DNA of 40,878 bases from an uncultured Oscillospiraceae bacterium (GCA_944385435.1 CALWXG010000002.1:82806-123683), one strand, 5' to 3'; shown: positions 8,353 to 16,488, numbered from the stretch's first letter. Program-made: numbers and translations. Notes: generated by a model not told the origin, from the sequence alone.

Positions 8353-9867
8353 TCAGATCATGCACTCGATGATCTCGTGCTCAGTCAACTGACGGCTGCG
8401 CTGGAACTCGCCGGCCAGGGAGCCGTCCTTCAGAATCAGCAGGCGGTCGGCCATGCCGATGAGCTCGGCCAGCTCTTCCGAGATCATAATGATGGTCTTG
8501 CCCTGACGCTTCATATCGTCAATGAGGGCGTACATAGCGGCCTTGACGCCCACGTCCACACCGCGGGTGGGGCAGTCCAGAATCAGAATGTCGCAGTCCC
8601 GGCCAATCCATTTACCGAAGACCACCTTCTGCTTGTTGCCGCCGGACAGATACTGCACATTCTGGTTGATGGAAGCGCATTTGATGGACAGCGTCTGAAC
8701 CTGCTGGTTCACATAGGCCTTTTCCTTGTTGGGCAGAATAAACGGGCCGTCGTTGATCTTGTCCAGACCGGCGGAGGAGATGTTGTCCCGGATGGAGGCG
8801 CTGAGGACCAGAGCCTCGTGGTCGCGGTCTTTGGACACATAGCCCATGCCCAGTTTGATGGCATGCCGGGCGTCGCGGATTTTCTGGCCGCTGGGCACGT
8901 GGGTGACCGACCCGGTGAGGATTTTTTCCTCGCCGAACACAACCTTGCCCAGCTCGTGCATGCCGCAGTGGGACAGACCGCCGATCCCGAGAATTTCACC
9001 CTTATGTACCTGCATGGAGAAATTGATCAGCAGTCCGGAACCGGAGGTGACATTGTCCACATCCAGGACCACCTCGTCGCTGACGGTACCGTCGTAATCC
9101 TCGCGGTAGTACTTTTCCCCCATGTCGCGGCCCACCATGTGGCGCTTGATCAGGTTGGGCTCGAACTCCGGCTTGTCCAGATCGGTGATGAGGTTGCCGT
9201 CCCGGAGAACCACCATCCGGTCACATACCTCCATCAGCTCGTCCAGGTCGTGGGAGATGAAGATGACCGCCTTGTCTTCGTCCCGCATCCGGCGCATGAT
9301 ATCATAGATGATGCTGCGGCCCCGCTGGGAGAGCGCGGTTGTGGTCTCGTCCACCACCAGCACTTCGGGATTGGATGCCATCACCCGGGCCAGCTCCACC
9401 AGCTTGCGATCCTGAAGGTCGATCTGCTCGATATACCAGCTGGCGTCGATGTCATTGCACCCGATGTTGTTCAGAGCTTCCTGCGCAGCCTTTACCATCG
9501 CGCTGCGGGAGATGATGCCGTGCCGGCGGAACCGGCCCTCCTCACCCAGGAAGATGTTCTGCGCAATGGAGATGCCGGACACATAGCCCTGTTCCTGCAC
9601 GATCATGCCGATACCCAGCGCCGCGCCCTCAATCATTGTGGAGGGCTTGTGGGGCTTGCCTTTGAAAAACATCTCCCCGCTGCTGGCCGGCTGCATACCC
9701 GCCAGAATGGAGGTGATGGTGGATTTTCCGGAGCCATTCTCGCCGATCAAGCCTGTGATCTGACCGCGGTAAATCTTCAGATCAACATGGTTCAGGGCGA
9801 TTGTGGGACCGAAGTTTTTGCACAGCTGCCTGGTCTCAATGATCAGCTTGTCTTCATTCATACCCAT
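8353..9867 (-). CDS. Sugar ABC transporter ATPase with two nucleotide-binding domains (RbsA/MglA family)
   Basis: The 504-residue protein holds two ABC domains. NBD1 has Walker A GENGSGKST (42-50), Walker B with DE at 173-174 and the switch His206. NBD2 has a degenerate Walker A (GGLSHCGMHE, about 296-305), a good LSGGNKQK signature (408-415), and Walker B DCPTRGVDVG, where the usual catalytic Glu is Cys432. One degenerate half is normal in this family, but the Glu-to-Cys change is unusual. It powers import through the two permeases encoded downstream. It is the first gene of the leftward operon. A second in-frame ATG at 9861 has better spacing from the weak GAGG ribosome site and could be the true start. 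Confidence 0.92.
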   Translation of the reverse strand: MGMNEDKLIIETRQLCKNFGPTIALNHVDLKIYRGQITGLIGENGSGKSTITSILAGMQPASSGEMFFKGKPHKPSTMIEGAALGIGMIVQEQGYVSGISIAQNIFLGEEGRFRRHGIISRSAMVKAAQEALNNIGCNDIDASWYIEQIDLQDRKLVELARVMASNPEVLVVDETTTALSQRGRSIIYDIMRRMRDEDKAVIFISHDLDELMEVCDRMVVLRDGNLITDLDKPEFEPNLIKRHMVGRDMGEKYYREDYDGTVSDEVVLDVDNVTSGSGLLINFSMQVHKGEILGIGGLSHCGMHELGKVVFGEEKILTGSVTHVPSGQKIRDARHAIKLGMGYVSKDRDHEALVLSASIRDNISSAGLDKINDGPFILPNKEKAYVNQQVQTLSIKCASINQNVQYLSGGNKQKVVFGKWIGRDCDILILDCPTRGVDVGVKAAMYALIDDMKRQGKTIIMISEELAELIGMADRLLILKDGSLAGEFQRSRQLTEHEIIECMI

Positions 9868-10064
9868 GCCACCTCGTCTTTTTTCGTCAATTTTGCTGTT
9901 GACTCAAAATGCTTTTCGACTTTTCATGTAACAATATAACAAATCGGACAGGCTACGTACACACCACGATTACGCCTAAAATCCGACTTTTCCTGCTCGA
10001 TGCGATGTGAAACTCTTCAAATTTCGATTTTGTGTGATAAAGTTACTCCAAGGAGGCGAGTATT
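9868..10064. promoter_or_regulatory. Divergent control region between transporter operon and AraC/rhamnosidase operon
   Basis: This 197-bp AT-rich gap must hold the promoters for both directions. CGACTTTTC occurs twice in direct orientation (9917-9925 and 9984-9992). Direct repeats are typical of AraC-family sites, so the adjacent regulator may bind here. I could not assign -35/-10 boxes with confidence on either strand. Confidence 0.4.
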
Positions 10065-11216
10065 GTGAGCGTCAACAAATATTACACCACAGTCGGGGCA
10101 ATTTACGACTTCCTCGTGGAAATGCACCGAAAAACAGGCCGGTGTTACTCCTTTCCGGAGGCGCTTGACGGCCTGCGGGTCGCCAAGGGGCTTTCCGCGA
10201 CCCCACCGCCCGCTCCGCCTTTTTATTCCACAATCGATATCGATTCATTCGAAAAATTCATAAGAGGAATGTGCATTTACGCCGACCCGATTTTACCTCA
10301 GGCGCACACCTACATGCAGGACCCCACCATTGAGGAGCAGGGGATCTTCCCACCGGGTAAGGATGTGTTCTGCATTTTGAACATGCCATATATGGTGGAG
10401 ACGCCCCATTCCCACCAGTTTTTTGAACTTACTCACGTTCTGAAGGGGAACTGCACGTTTCTGTTTGAGGGGGAGACGGCCACGCTGACGGCCGGAGACT
10501 TCTGCATTGTGTCCCCGGAGGCCAAGCACAGCCTCCCCCTGGAACCGGGCTGCCTGGCGCTGTCCATCATGGTGCGGCGCAGCACGTTTGACTCCATGTT
10601 TGACAATCTGCTCACCCAGAAGGATCTGCTGAGCATCTTTTTCCGCAACAGCCTGTATGAGCCGAGACGGGCCAACTACATTCTGCTGAAGACGGGGAAT
10701 GACCCGCTGATCTTCCAGACCCTGCAGAACCTGGCATACGAGTGCAATATGACGGATCGCTATTCCAATGAATGTGCGTCCAGTCTGCTGAACCTGTATC
10801 TCTCCCGGTCTCTTCGGGCCGCCAACGATGCGGTTACATTTTATCATTTTGAAGGTTACTCCGACCGCGATTTCGATTTTACACTGGTCCTGCAGTATAT
10901 TCAGCAGAATTATAGGACCGTGACCCTCTCCACATTGGCGAAGACATTCCATTTCAGCGAGACATACCTCAGCAAACTGATCCGGAAAAATCTGAATCAG
11001 AGTTTTACCGACGTGCTGCGCACCCTGAAAATGAATCACGCCATGGAGTTCCTGATGAACACCTCCCTGAAGGTGAGTGAGATTGCGGATGCAGTGGGAT
11101 ACGATTCTGTGGATCACTTTTCCAGGACCTTCCGGAAGGTCTACGGCAGTTCTCCCCAGGAGTACAAAAAACAGCATCAGAACCGCGGGACACCCGCGAA
11201 GGAGGAACGGTTATGA
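10065..11216 (+). CDS. AraC-family transcriptional regulator with cupin sensor domain
   Basis: The 383-residue protein has an N-terminal segment of unclear fold (1-105), a cupin-type ligand-binding domain (about 110-180, with PHSHQFFELTHVLKG and LTAGDFCIVSPEAKHSL), and a C-terminal AraC double helix-turn-helix (about 272-372, ending with the typical GYDSVDHFSRTFRKVYGSSPQEYKK). Such regulators usually activate sugar genes when the sugar binds the cupin. The GTG start at 10065 has AAGGAGG 8 nt upstream. The stop overlaps the rhamnosidase start (ATGA), and the transporter operon is divergent. It is therefore the likely local regulator of the glycoside locus. Confidence 0.92.
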   Translation: MSVNKYYTTVGAIYDFLVEMHRKTGRCYSFPEALDGLRVAKGLSATPPPAPPFYSTIDIDSFEKFIRGMCIYADPILPQAHTYMQDPTIEEQGIFPPGKDVFCILNMPYMVETPHSHQFFELTHVLKGNCTFLFEGETATLTAGDFCIVSPEAKHSLPLEPGCLALSIMVRRSTFDSMFDNLLTQKDLLSIFFRNSLYEPRRANYILLKTGNDPLIFQTLQNLAYECNMTDRYSNECASSLLNLYLSRSLRAANDAVTFYHFEGYSDRDFDFTLVLQYIQQNYRTVTLSTLAKTFHFSETYLSKLIRKNLNQSFTDVLRTLKMNHAMEFLMNTSLKVSEIADAVGYDSVDHFSRTFRKVYGSSPQEYKKQHQNRGTPAKEERL

Positions 11217-13843
11217 ACACAAAAATTCAGATACGGGATATTCAGATCAACGGGCACCGGGACTATGGGCTGACGGACACCCAGTCGTTTTTGCTTTCCT
11301 CAGAAATCGAGGGGCCTGTAAAGGAAATCTGCATCACAGTGGAAACGAGGGATGGCGCTCGTTGCTGGACCAGCGGGATCCTGCCCTGGCAGCCGAATTT
11401 CCTCTGTGAGCAGCTGAATCTTGTCCCCTGTGAAAAATATATGGTCCGGGCGTGTTTTACCGGTGCGGACTGCAGGGCAGAGCAGACGATTGCACTGTAC
11501 ACAGGGCAGATGGGCCAGACCTGGAAAGCGGCCTGGATAGAGCCGGAGCAGCAGCCGGCCATCAAAGAGCGGCCCATCGCATTTTTTGAACAGTTCGTCC
11601 CGGCCCCGGATCATCTGGGCGGCCACGACAGGCTGCGCCCTGCCCAGGAACTGCGCCGGGTGTTTTCCCTGAGCCGGATTCCTCAGCTGGCCCTGCTGTG
11701 TGCCAGCGCCCATGGAATCTATGCCCTCTGGGTCAACGGCCGCCGGGCCGATCCGAGAAAACTGGCGCCGGAGACATCGCCCTATCCCTCCATGCTGTAC
11801 TATCAGGTGTACGATCTTACACAGTTTCTGGCGGAGGGGGAAAATACGCTGCGCATTCTGCTGGCAGACGGCTGGTGGATCGGCCGGATCGGCATCACCG
11901 GGGACAGCTGTCAGTACGGGGACAGACTGGGCTTTATCGGCCAGCTGGAGCTGGACTACGGCGACGGAACCAGATCCACGCTCCTGACCGATGAGCAGTA
12001 CCAGTGCAGGGAGTCGCAGATCCGCTATGCGGATCTGTTCATGGGCGAAAAGTGGGACCTTACACTGCCGGAGATCCCCTGGGGCAACTGCCGCCGGGCG
12101 GCATACGGCACCGATGTTCTGACCCTCCAGACTGACGAGCCGGTCTCTGTATGGAACAGCCTGGAGCCCGCCGCTGTGCTGCATACCCCTGGGGGAGAGC
12201 TGGTGGTGGATTTTGGCCAGTGCCTCGCCGGTGTGGTGGAACTGCACCTGAATTGCCCGAAGGGAAGGGCGGTCACCCTGGAGCACAGCGAGACGTTGGA
12301 TGAGCAGGGCAATTTCTTCCGCAATATTCTGGGCCGCAACAAGGACCAGCAGGACATGGTGGTGTGCGGAGACGGCGAGACGGTATTCTGCCCGGAATTC
12401 ACGTACCACGGATTCCGCTATGTCAAGATCGAGGGGGCGGAGGAGTCTGAGATCCGCTCTGTCTGTGCCCACGCGATGGGGACCGGCCTGGAGAAGCTGG
12501 GTGAGTTCTCCTGCTCGGATGAGCGGTTGAACCAGCTGCAGCACAACATCTGCTGGAGCACCCGGAGCAATATGATTTCCGTGCCCACGGATTGCCCCCA
12601 GCGGGAGAAGCAGGGATGGACGGGTGACATTCAGGTGTTCGCACCCACAGGCTGTTTCAATTACAATCTGGACGGCTTCCTGAGTGCCTGGCTGAGGCAG
12701 ATGCGGCTGGAACAGATGGAAGACGGCGGCATTCCCATCATTGTCCCGTCCTATCCGGCCCAGACCGAGATCCAGATGCAAACCTTCGGCGGAAATACCT
12801 CGGCGGCCTGGAGTGACGCCTGCGTCTTTGTCCCGCTGGAACTGTACCGGGCCTATGGCGACACCAGGGTTCTTTCGGACAACTTCGCTATGATGGAGCG
12901 CTGGATGGCGTTTGTGGAACGCGCTGCCAGTGAGCTGCCGGAGGACTATGAGCAGCGGGATGAGAGGGGGAAAGCCCGGTGCAAGTACCTGTGGACCAGC
13001 GGGTTCCATTTTGGAGACTGGCTGATCCCGAGCTATCAGAACGATGTGATGGGAGGAACCGCGGTGACCGGGAAAGTCATCGCATCCTGTGAATACGCAG
13101 TTCTGACTGCGGCGTTCCTGGAGGTGCTGGAGGCACTGGGCCAGCCGGAAGAAAAAATCGAAGCATACCGCCGCCTGCTGGAAAACATCCGGAATGCGGT
13201 GTGTGAGGAATACATCCATCCGGACGGTACCATTGACGGAGACCTGCAGGGGATGTATGTCATGGCCCTGTATTCCGGCGCGGCCCGGGGGGCGCTGGCG
13301 GAGAAGGTGGCAGCCCGTCTGAAGGAGAAAATTGCGGAAAACGGCGGATGCCTTGACACCGGGTTTGTCTCCGTACCGCACCTCCTGGATGTGCTGACCG
13401 ATCATGGCTGCAAGGAGGATGCGTGGGCGCTGCTGTTCCAGACAAAGGGTCCCAGCTGGCTCTACCAGGTGCTGCACGGCGCCACATCCATCTGGGAAAA
13501 CTGGAACGCCATTCTGCCGGATGGAACGGTGACCACCAGTTCCTTCAACCACTATGCGCTGGGATGTGTGGGAGACTGGATGTACCGCCACATCGGAGGC
13601 CTGCGCCGGACCGGCGCGGGCTGGAAGGAGATCGAATACACGCCGGACCTGTCCTGTGGCCTGGAATGGGCCAAGTGCAGCCACAGAACGCCCTATGGAC
13701 TGGCTGCCTGCGCCTGGAAGAAGGACGGCAGTGAGGTGGAAGTGGAGGTCACGGTTCCCCACAATGTTCACGCGATTCTGTGTCTGCCCGGATCCCGACA
13801 GGATCTGTTTGCGGGGACCCATCGTTTCCGGTACAGCATCTGA
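11213..13843 (+). CDS. Alpha-L-rhamnosidase (glycoside hydrolase family 78)
   Basis: The 876-residue protein has the GH78 order: N-terminal beta domains, the rhamnosidase N domain (ADGWWIGRIGITGDSCQYGDRLGF near 218-241), an alpha/alpha-barrel catalytic domain, and a C-terminal beta domain. DCPQREKQGWTGD (460-472) matches the catalytic block of Bacillus RhaB (D567, E572, D579), giving Asp460, Glu465 (general acid) and Asp472. Glu762 in SIWENW is the likely general base. Inverting GH78 enzymes remove terminal alpha-L-rhamnose from plant glycosides, pectin side chains and saponins. There is no signal peptide, so it should act on imported substrate. It is translationally coupled to the AraC regulator. 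The neighbouring GH2 and GH3 enzymes could remove the sugars beneath the rhamnose. Confidence 0.95.
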   Translation: MNTKIQIRDIQINGHRDYGLTDTQSFLLSSEIEGPVKEICITVETRDGARCWTSGILPWQPNFLCEQLNLVPCEKYMVRACFTGADCRAEQTIALYTGQMGQTWKAAWIEPEQQPAIKERPIAFFEQFVPAPDHLGGHDRLRPAQELRRVFSLSRIPQLALLCASAHGIYALWVNGRRADPRKLAPETSPYPSMLYYQVYDLTQFLAEGENTLRILLADGWWIGRIGITGDSCQYGDRLGFIGQLELDYGDGTRSTLLTDEQYQCRESQIRYADLFMGEKWDLTLPEIPWGNCRRAAYGTDVLTLQTDEPVSVWNSLEPAAVLHTPGGELVVDFGQCLAGVVELHLNCPKGRAVTLEHSETLDEQGNFFRNILGRNKDQQDMVVCGDGETVFCPEFTYHGFRYVKIEGAEESEIRSVCAHAMGTGLEKLGEFSCSDERLNQLQHNICWSTRSNMISVPTDCPQREKQGWTGDIQVFAPTGCFNYNLDGFLSAWLRQMRLEQMEDGGIPIIVPSYPAQTEIQMQTFGGNTSAAWSDACVFVPLELYRAYGDTRVLSDNFAMMERWMAFVERAASELPEDYEQRDERGKARCKYLWTSGFHFGDWLIPSYQNDVMGGTAVTGKVIASCEYAVLTAAFLEVLEALGQPEEKIEAYRRLLENIRNAVCEEYIHPDGTIDGDLQGMYVMALYSGAARGALAEKVAARLKEKIAENGGCLDTGFVSVPHLLDVLTDHGCKEDAWALLFQTKGPSWLYQVLHGATSIWENWNAILPDGTVTTSSFNHYALGCVGDWMYRHIGGLRRTGAGWKEIEYTPDLSCGLEWAKCSHRTPYGLAACAWKKDGSEVEVEVTVPHNVHAILCLPGSRQDLFAGTHRFRYSI

Positions 13844-13860
13844 TCCGGATCTGCCCGGGT

Positions 13861-14064
13861 TCAGAACGGATCCTCTGTACCGATATCAGTCAGTAACCCT
13901 TTCAGCTCCGGATAGGGCATGGCGTAGCGCTGGCTGAGATACCGCAGGGACGCGCCCAGCTCGCCGTCCGGACCTCCGTACTGCGAGATGATGACCGCGG
14001 CCAGCTTGGGATTGCAGTTCTTGATCTTCACCGGGTACTGGAGCTTTTTCTCGTAGACAAACAT
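13861..14064 (-). pseudogene. cotJC: Truncated cotJC (manganese-catalase-like spore coat protein)
   Basis: Only 67 codons remain. They match the N-terminus of CotJC very well (FVYEKKLQYPVKIKN, QYGGPDGELGASLRYLSQRY, KGLLTDIGTE), but the frame then reads DPF and stops. Full CotJC is roughly 190-220 residues, so the catalase-like core with most metal ligands is absent. Homology ends at about 13870-13873, only about 30 nt from the rhamnosidase stop. The ATG overlaps the stop of the upstream cotJA-cotJB gene by one base, as in an intact cotJ operon. Either the sugar locus was joined here by rearrangement, or the assembly is chimeric. Confidence 0.85.
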
Positions 14065-14531
14065 TATTTGGTCCCTCCCTCTTTGCAGTACTCCCAGGGC
14101 CAGGGATCATTCAGCCAGGTGTACGCGCCCTTCTGGATCGCGTTTTTCTGAACCAGAGGGCCGTACATCGCCTCGTAGCGCCGCTTTCCCTCCTTGGCCA
14201 GTTCCGCATACTGCTGAAACAGGCCGGCGGCCTCTGCGTCGTCTTTGTGGGTGTCCAGATAGAGCCCAAGCTCCGTCACCACAAAATTCAGGGCCTGCAA
14301 TTCGGCTGCGGCTCCCTCAGGCAGGGAGGCGGCCGGGGATTTCAGATGGAAGGGGAGGTTCAGGCCGGGAAACAGGGTGCCGTTTGCCAGAGCCTCAGAC
14401 TGGTCATATCGTTTACTTCCTTTTTGCTGGAAGGGAACATGCGGGACCGCCAACGGCGCGCAGGGCGGCAGACAGCCCTGGCCGTCTTCGCAGGGGCGGG
14501 GATTGGGTGCGGTGTCAGAATACAAATACAT
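14064..14531 (-). CDS. Fused CotJA-CotJB spore coat protein
   Basis: Residues about 25-65 match CotJA (PLAVPHVPFQQ, SEALANGTLFPGLNLPF). Residues about 80-155 match CotJB (LNFVVTELGLYLDTHKDDAEA, YEAMYGPLV, and the closing DPWPWEYCKEG). In most spore formers these are two genes; here they share one frame with a linker of about 10-15 residues. CotJ proteins are spore-coat components, and CotJA is needed for CotJC assembly in Bacillus. The upstream AAGGAGG lies only 2 nt from ATG 14531 but 8 nt from an in-frame TTG at 14525, so TTG 14525 may be the real start. The downstream partner cotJC is truncated. Confidence 0.82.
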   Translation of the reverse strand: MYLYSDTAPNPRPCEDGQGCLPPCAPLAVPHVPFQQKGSKRYDQSEALANGTLFPGLNLPFHLKSPAASLPEGAAAELQALNFVVTELGLYLDTHKDDAEAAGLFQQYAELAKEGKRRYEAMYGPLVQKNAIQKGAYTWLNDPWPWEYCKEGGTK

Positions 14532-14631
14532 CGCCTCCTTGTATCATGCTGATTTGACATTGACTGTCACTCCAGTCTATGCCGGCGGGCGGAACTGTGA
14601 CAGCGCTGAACACGCATGACAAAAGTGAATC

Positions 14632-14660
14632 TTGCAACCTTCCAGAAAATATGCTATGAT
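14632..14660 (+). promoter_or_regulatory. Sigma-A promoter of scfA
   Basis: TTGCAA (14632-14637), a 17-bp spacer and TATGAT (14655-14660), with an extended -10 TG at 14652-14653. Transcription should begin near 14667, giving a leader of about 25 nt. Confidence 0.75.
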
Positions 14661-14691
14661 ACAAGAAACTCATATGAATGGAGGGAAATCC

Positions 14692-14835
14692 ATGACCCAC
14701 GTTAAGACCCTGAATGGCGCCACCCTCAAGAACAGCGCCGCCCACGGTGGTTGCGGTGAGTGCCAGACCTCTTGCCAGTCTGCCTGCAAGACTTCCTGCA
14801 CTGTTGCCAACCAGAAGTGCGAGAATCAGAAATAA
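14692..14835 (+). CDS. scfA: SCIFF peptide precursor (six cysteines in forty-five residues)
   Basis: The 47-residue peptide begins MTHVKTLNGATLKNS and has six cysteines in its C-terminal half (GGCGEC, TSC, SAC, TSC, QKC), the SCIFF pattern. SCIFF is a ribosomally made peptide found across clostridia. Its radical-SAM partner installs Cys-to-alpha/beta/gamma-carbon thioether bridges (ranthipeptide class). ATG 14692 is chosen over the upstream in-frame ATG at 14674 because GGAGGG lies 6 nt upstream and the conserved N-terminus begins there. A hairpin separates it from the maturase gene, which would keep the peptide in excess of the enzyme. The mature function is not established. Confidence 0.95.
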   Translation: MTHVKTLNGATLKNSAAHGGCGECQTSCQSACKTSCTVANQKCENQK

Positions 14836-14854
14836 ATGAAATGATAAGCTCCGG

Positions 14855-14880
14855 AAAGGGTGGGCGTGTCCCACCCTTTT
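14855..14880 (+). terminator. Hairpin between scfA and scfB (attenuating terminator)
   Basis: AAAGGGTGGG (14855-14864) and CCCACCCTTT (14870-14879) form a perfect 10-bp stem with a 5-nt loop, followed by two more T residues. It lies within 20 nt of the scfA stop and 37 nt before scfB. Partial termination would lower the maturase-to-peptide ratio. Confidence 0.75.
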
Positions 14881-14916
14881 TCTGCGTAGCCGGGCAATTG
14901 GAGGAGAAGCGGTCTG

Positions 14917-16278
14917 ATGGTTCATACATTTTATTGTCTTGGAGTTTATATTGCCGTTGATGTATACAGCGGCGCGGTACATATTTTGGATAAAGCGGCC
15001 TATGATGTGCTGAATCTCCTGGAAGAGGCTCTTCCGGAGGGAGATTGTCCGGAATGGGTTTACGGAAAGCTTCCGGAACACAGCCGGGAGGAAGTCAGAG
15101 ACGCGTGGGCTGACCTGCAGGAGCTGCAAAGCCAGGGGCTGCTGTTTACTGACGACAGCTATCTGGATCCCGAGGCTGCGGTGCTGATGCAGAAAGATGC
15201 CCCGGTAAAAGCCCTGTGTCTGCACGTTTCCCATGACTGCAATCTGAGATGCAAATACTGCTTTGCGTCCACCGGTGATTTCGGGACGGGCAAGCGCATG
15301 ACCATGGATGTGGAGACGGCAAAGAAAGCCATTGACTTTGTGATCCAACGCTCCGGAAACCGGCGGAACATCGAAGTGGATTTCTTCGGCGGGGAACCGC
15401 TGATGGCGATGGATACCGTAAAAGCAACGGTGGAGTATGCCAGGTCCCTGGAGAAGCAGTACAACAAGAGTTTCCGGTTCACCATCACAACCAACGGCGT
15501 TCTGCTGAACGATGAAACCATCGAGTATATCAACCGGGAGATGTCCAATGCGGTGCTGTCTCTGGACGGAAGACCGGAGGTCAACGACAAGATGCGCAAG
15601 ACCGTGGCCGGCGGCGGAAGCTATGATGTGATCATGCCGAAATTCCAGAAGCTTGTGGCCGGCAGGGGAGAGAAGGACTATTATCTGCGCGGTACGTTTA
15701 CCCGGTATAACAAAGACTTTGCGGCGGACGTCATGCACATCGCGGACCAGGGGTTCCGTCATGTCTCCGTAGAGCCCGTCGTGGGCAGCCCGGACTGTGA
15801 CTATACGTTCCGGGAGGAGGATCTTCCCGAGATTCTGGACGAATACGAAAAGCTGGCAGAAGAACTCCTGCACCGGGACGACGTGAACTTCTTCCACTTC
15901 AATGTGGACCTCTCCCAGGGTCCCTGCGTGATCAAGCGCCTGAGAGGCTGCGGAGCAGGATGCGAGTACGTGGCAATCACCCCGGATGGGGATATCTATC
16001 CCTGCCATCAGTTTGTGGGCAATGAGGAGTATCTCATCGGAAACGTTTGGGACGGCACATTTAACCTGGAGCTGTCCCGCAAATTTGCCGCTCTGAATAT
16101 CTACACCCGTCCCGCCTGCCGTGACTGCTGGGCGAAGTTCTACTGCAGCGGCGGCTGCTCTGCATCCAACCTGCTCGTCAATGGCGATATCAAGGAACCG
16201 AACCGGTTCGGCTGTGATCTCCAGCGCAAACGCCTGGAGTGTGCCATTGCAATGAAGGCAAGAAAAGCAGACAATTAA
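14917..16278 (+). CDS. scfB: SCIFF radical-SAM maturase (thioether-forming)
   Basis: The 453-residue enzyme has an N-terminal peptide-recognition (RRE-like) region (1-95), a radical-SAM core with CNLRCKYC (Cys108, Cys112, Cys115 binding the SAM 4Fe-4S cluster), FFGGEP near 159-164, and a C-terminal SPASM domain with the Cys clusters GCGAGCEY, YPCHQF and CRDCWAKFYCSGGC that bind auxiliary 4Fe-4S clusters. It crosslinks cysteines of the ScfA peptide encoded just upstream. ATG 14917 has GGAGGAG 10 nt upstream. No exporter or protease gene adjoins the pair, as is usual for SCIFF loci. Confidence 0.95.
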   Translation: MVHTFYCLGVYIAVDVYSGAVHILDKAAYDVLNLLEEALPEGDCPEWVYGKLPEHSREEVRDAWADLQELQSQGLLFTDDSYLDPEAAVLMQKDAPVKALCLHVSHDCNLRCKYCFASTGDFGTGKRMTMDVETAKKAIDFVIQRSGNRRNIEVDFFGGEPLMAMDTVKATVEYARSLEKQYNKSFRFTITTNGVLLNDETIEYINREMSNAVLSLDGRPEVNDKMRKTVAGGGSYDVIMPKFQKLVAGRGEKDYYLRGTFTRYNKDFAADVMHIADQGFRHVSVEPVVGSPDCDYTFREEDLPEILDEYEKLAEELLHRDDVNFFHFNVDLSQGPCVIKRLRGCGAGCEYVAITPDGDIYPCHQFVGNEEYLIGNVWDGTFNLELSRKFAALNIYTRPACRDCWAKFYCSGGCSASNLLVNGDIKEPNRFGCDLQRKRLECAIAMKARKADN

Positions 16279-16306
16279 TAAAAATGCCATAAAACCTAAA
16301 TTCAGG

Positions 16307-16353
16307 AAAAACACGGGCGTCACACAAGATATTGTGCGTTGCCCGTGTTTTTT
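16307..16353 (+). terminator. Terminator of scfAB
   Basis: AAACACGGGC (ending at 16318) pairs with GCCCGTGTTT (16341-16350) around an inner CACACAA/TTGTGCG stem, and the right arm runs into TTT. It lies about 30 nt after the scfB stop. Confidence 0.85.
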
Positions 16354-16459
16354 GTCCATATCATGCTGTGCAGGCGCCTTTGTTTACTCGGTTGACATAA
16401 AGAAGTCTACATAAAACAGGACGATAAAAAGTTCTGCAGCGTTTTTTTCGCAAAAACCC

Positions 16460-16488
16460 TTGCACTTCACCCAAAAGTGGGCTATATT
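16460..16488 (+). promoter_or_regulatory. Sigma-A-like promoter of spoIIM-xerD
   Basis: TTGCAC (16460-16465), a 17-bp spacer and TATATT (16483-16488). Transcription would start near 16495. The rest of the 275-bp gap between scfB and spoIIM holds the scfB terminator and otherwise shows nothing recognisable. Confidence 0.65.

Noticed and set aside
11300-13822. 840-codon minus-strand frame opposite the rhamnosidase
   Set aside because: Antisense shadow of the GH78 gene in GC-rich DNA; no family motifs or start signals.
16392-16428. TTGACA at 16392-16397 as an additional promoter upstream of spoIIM
   Set aside because: No -10-like hexamer lies 16-18 bp downstream; the pair at 16460-16488 is much better.
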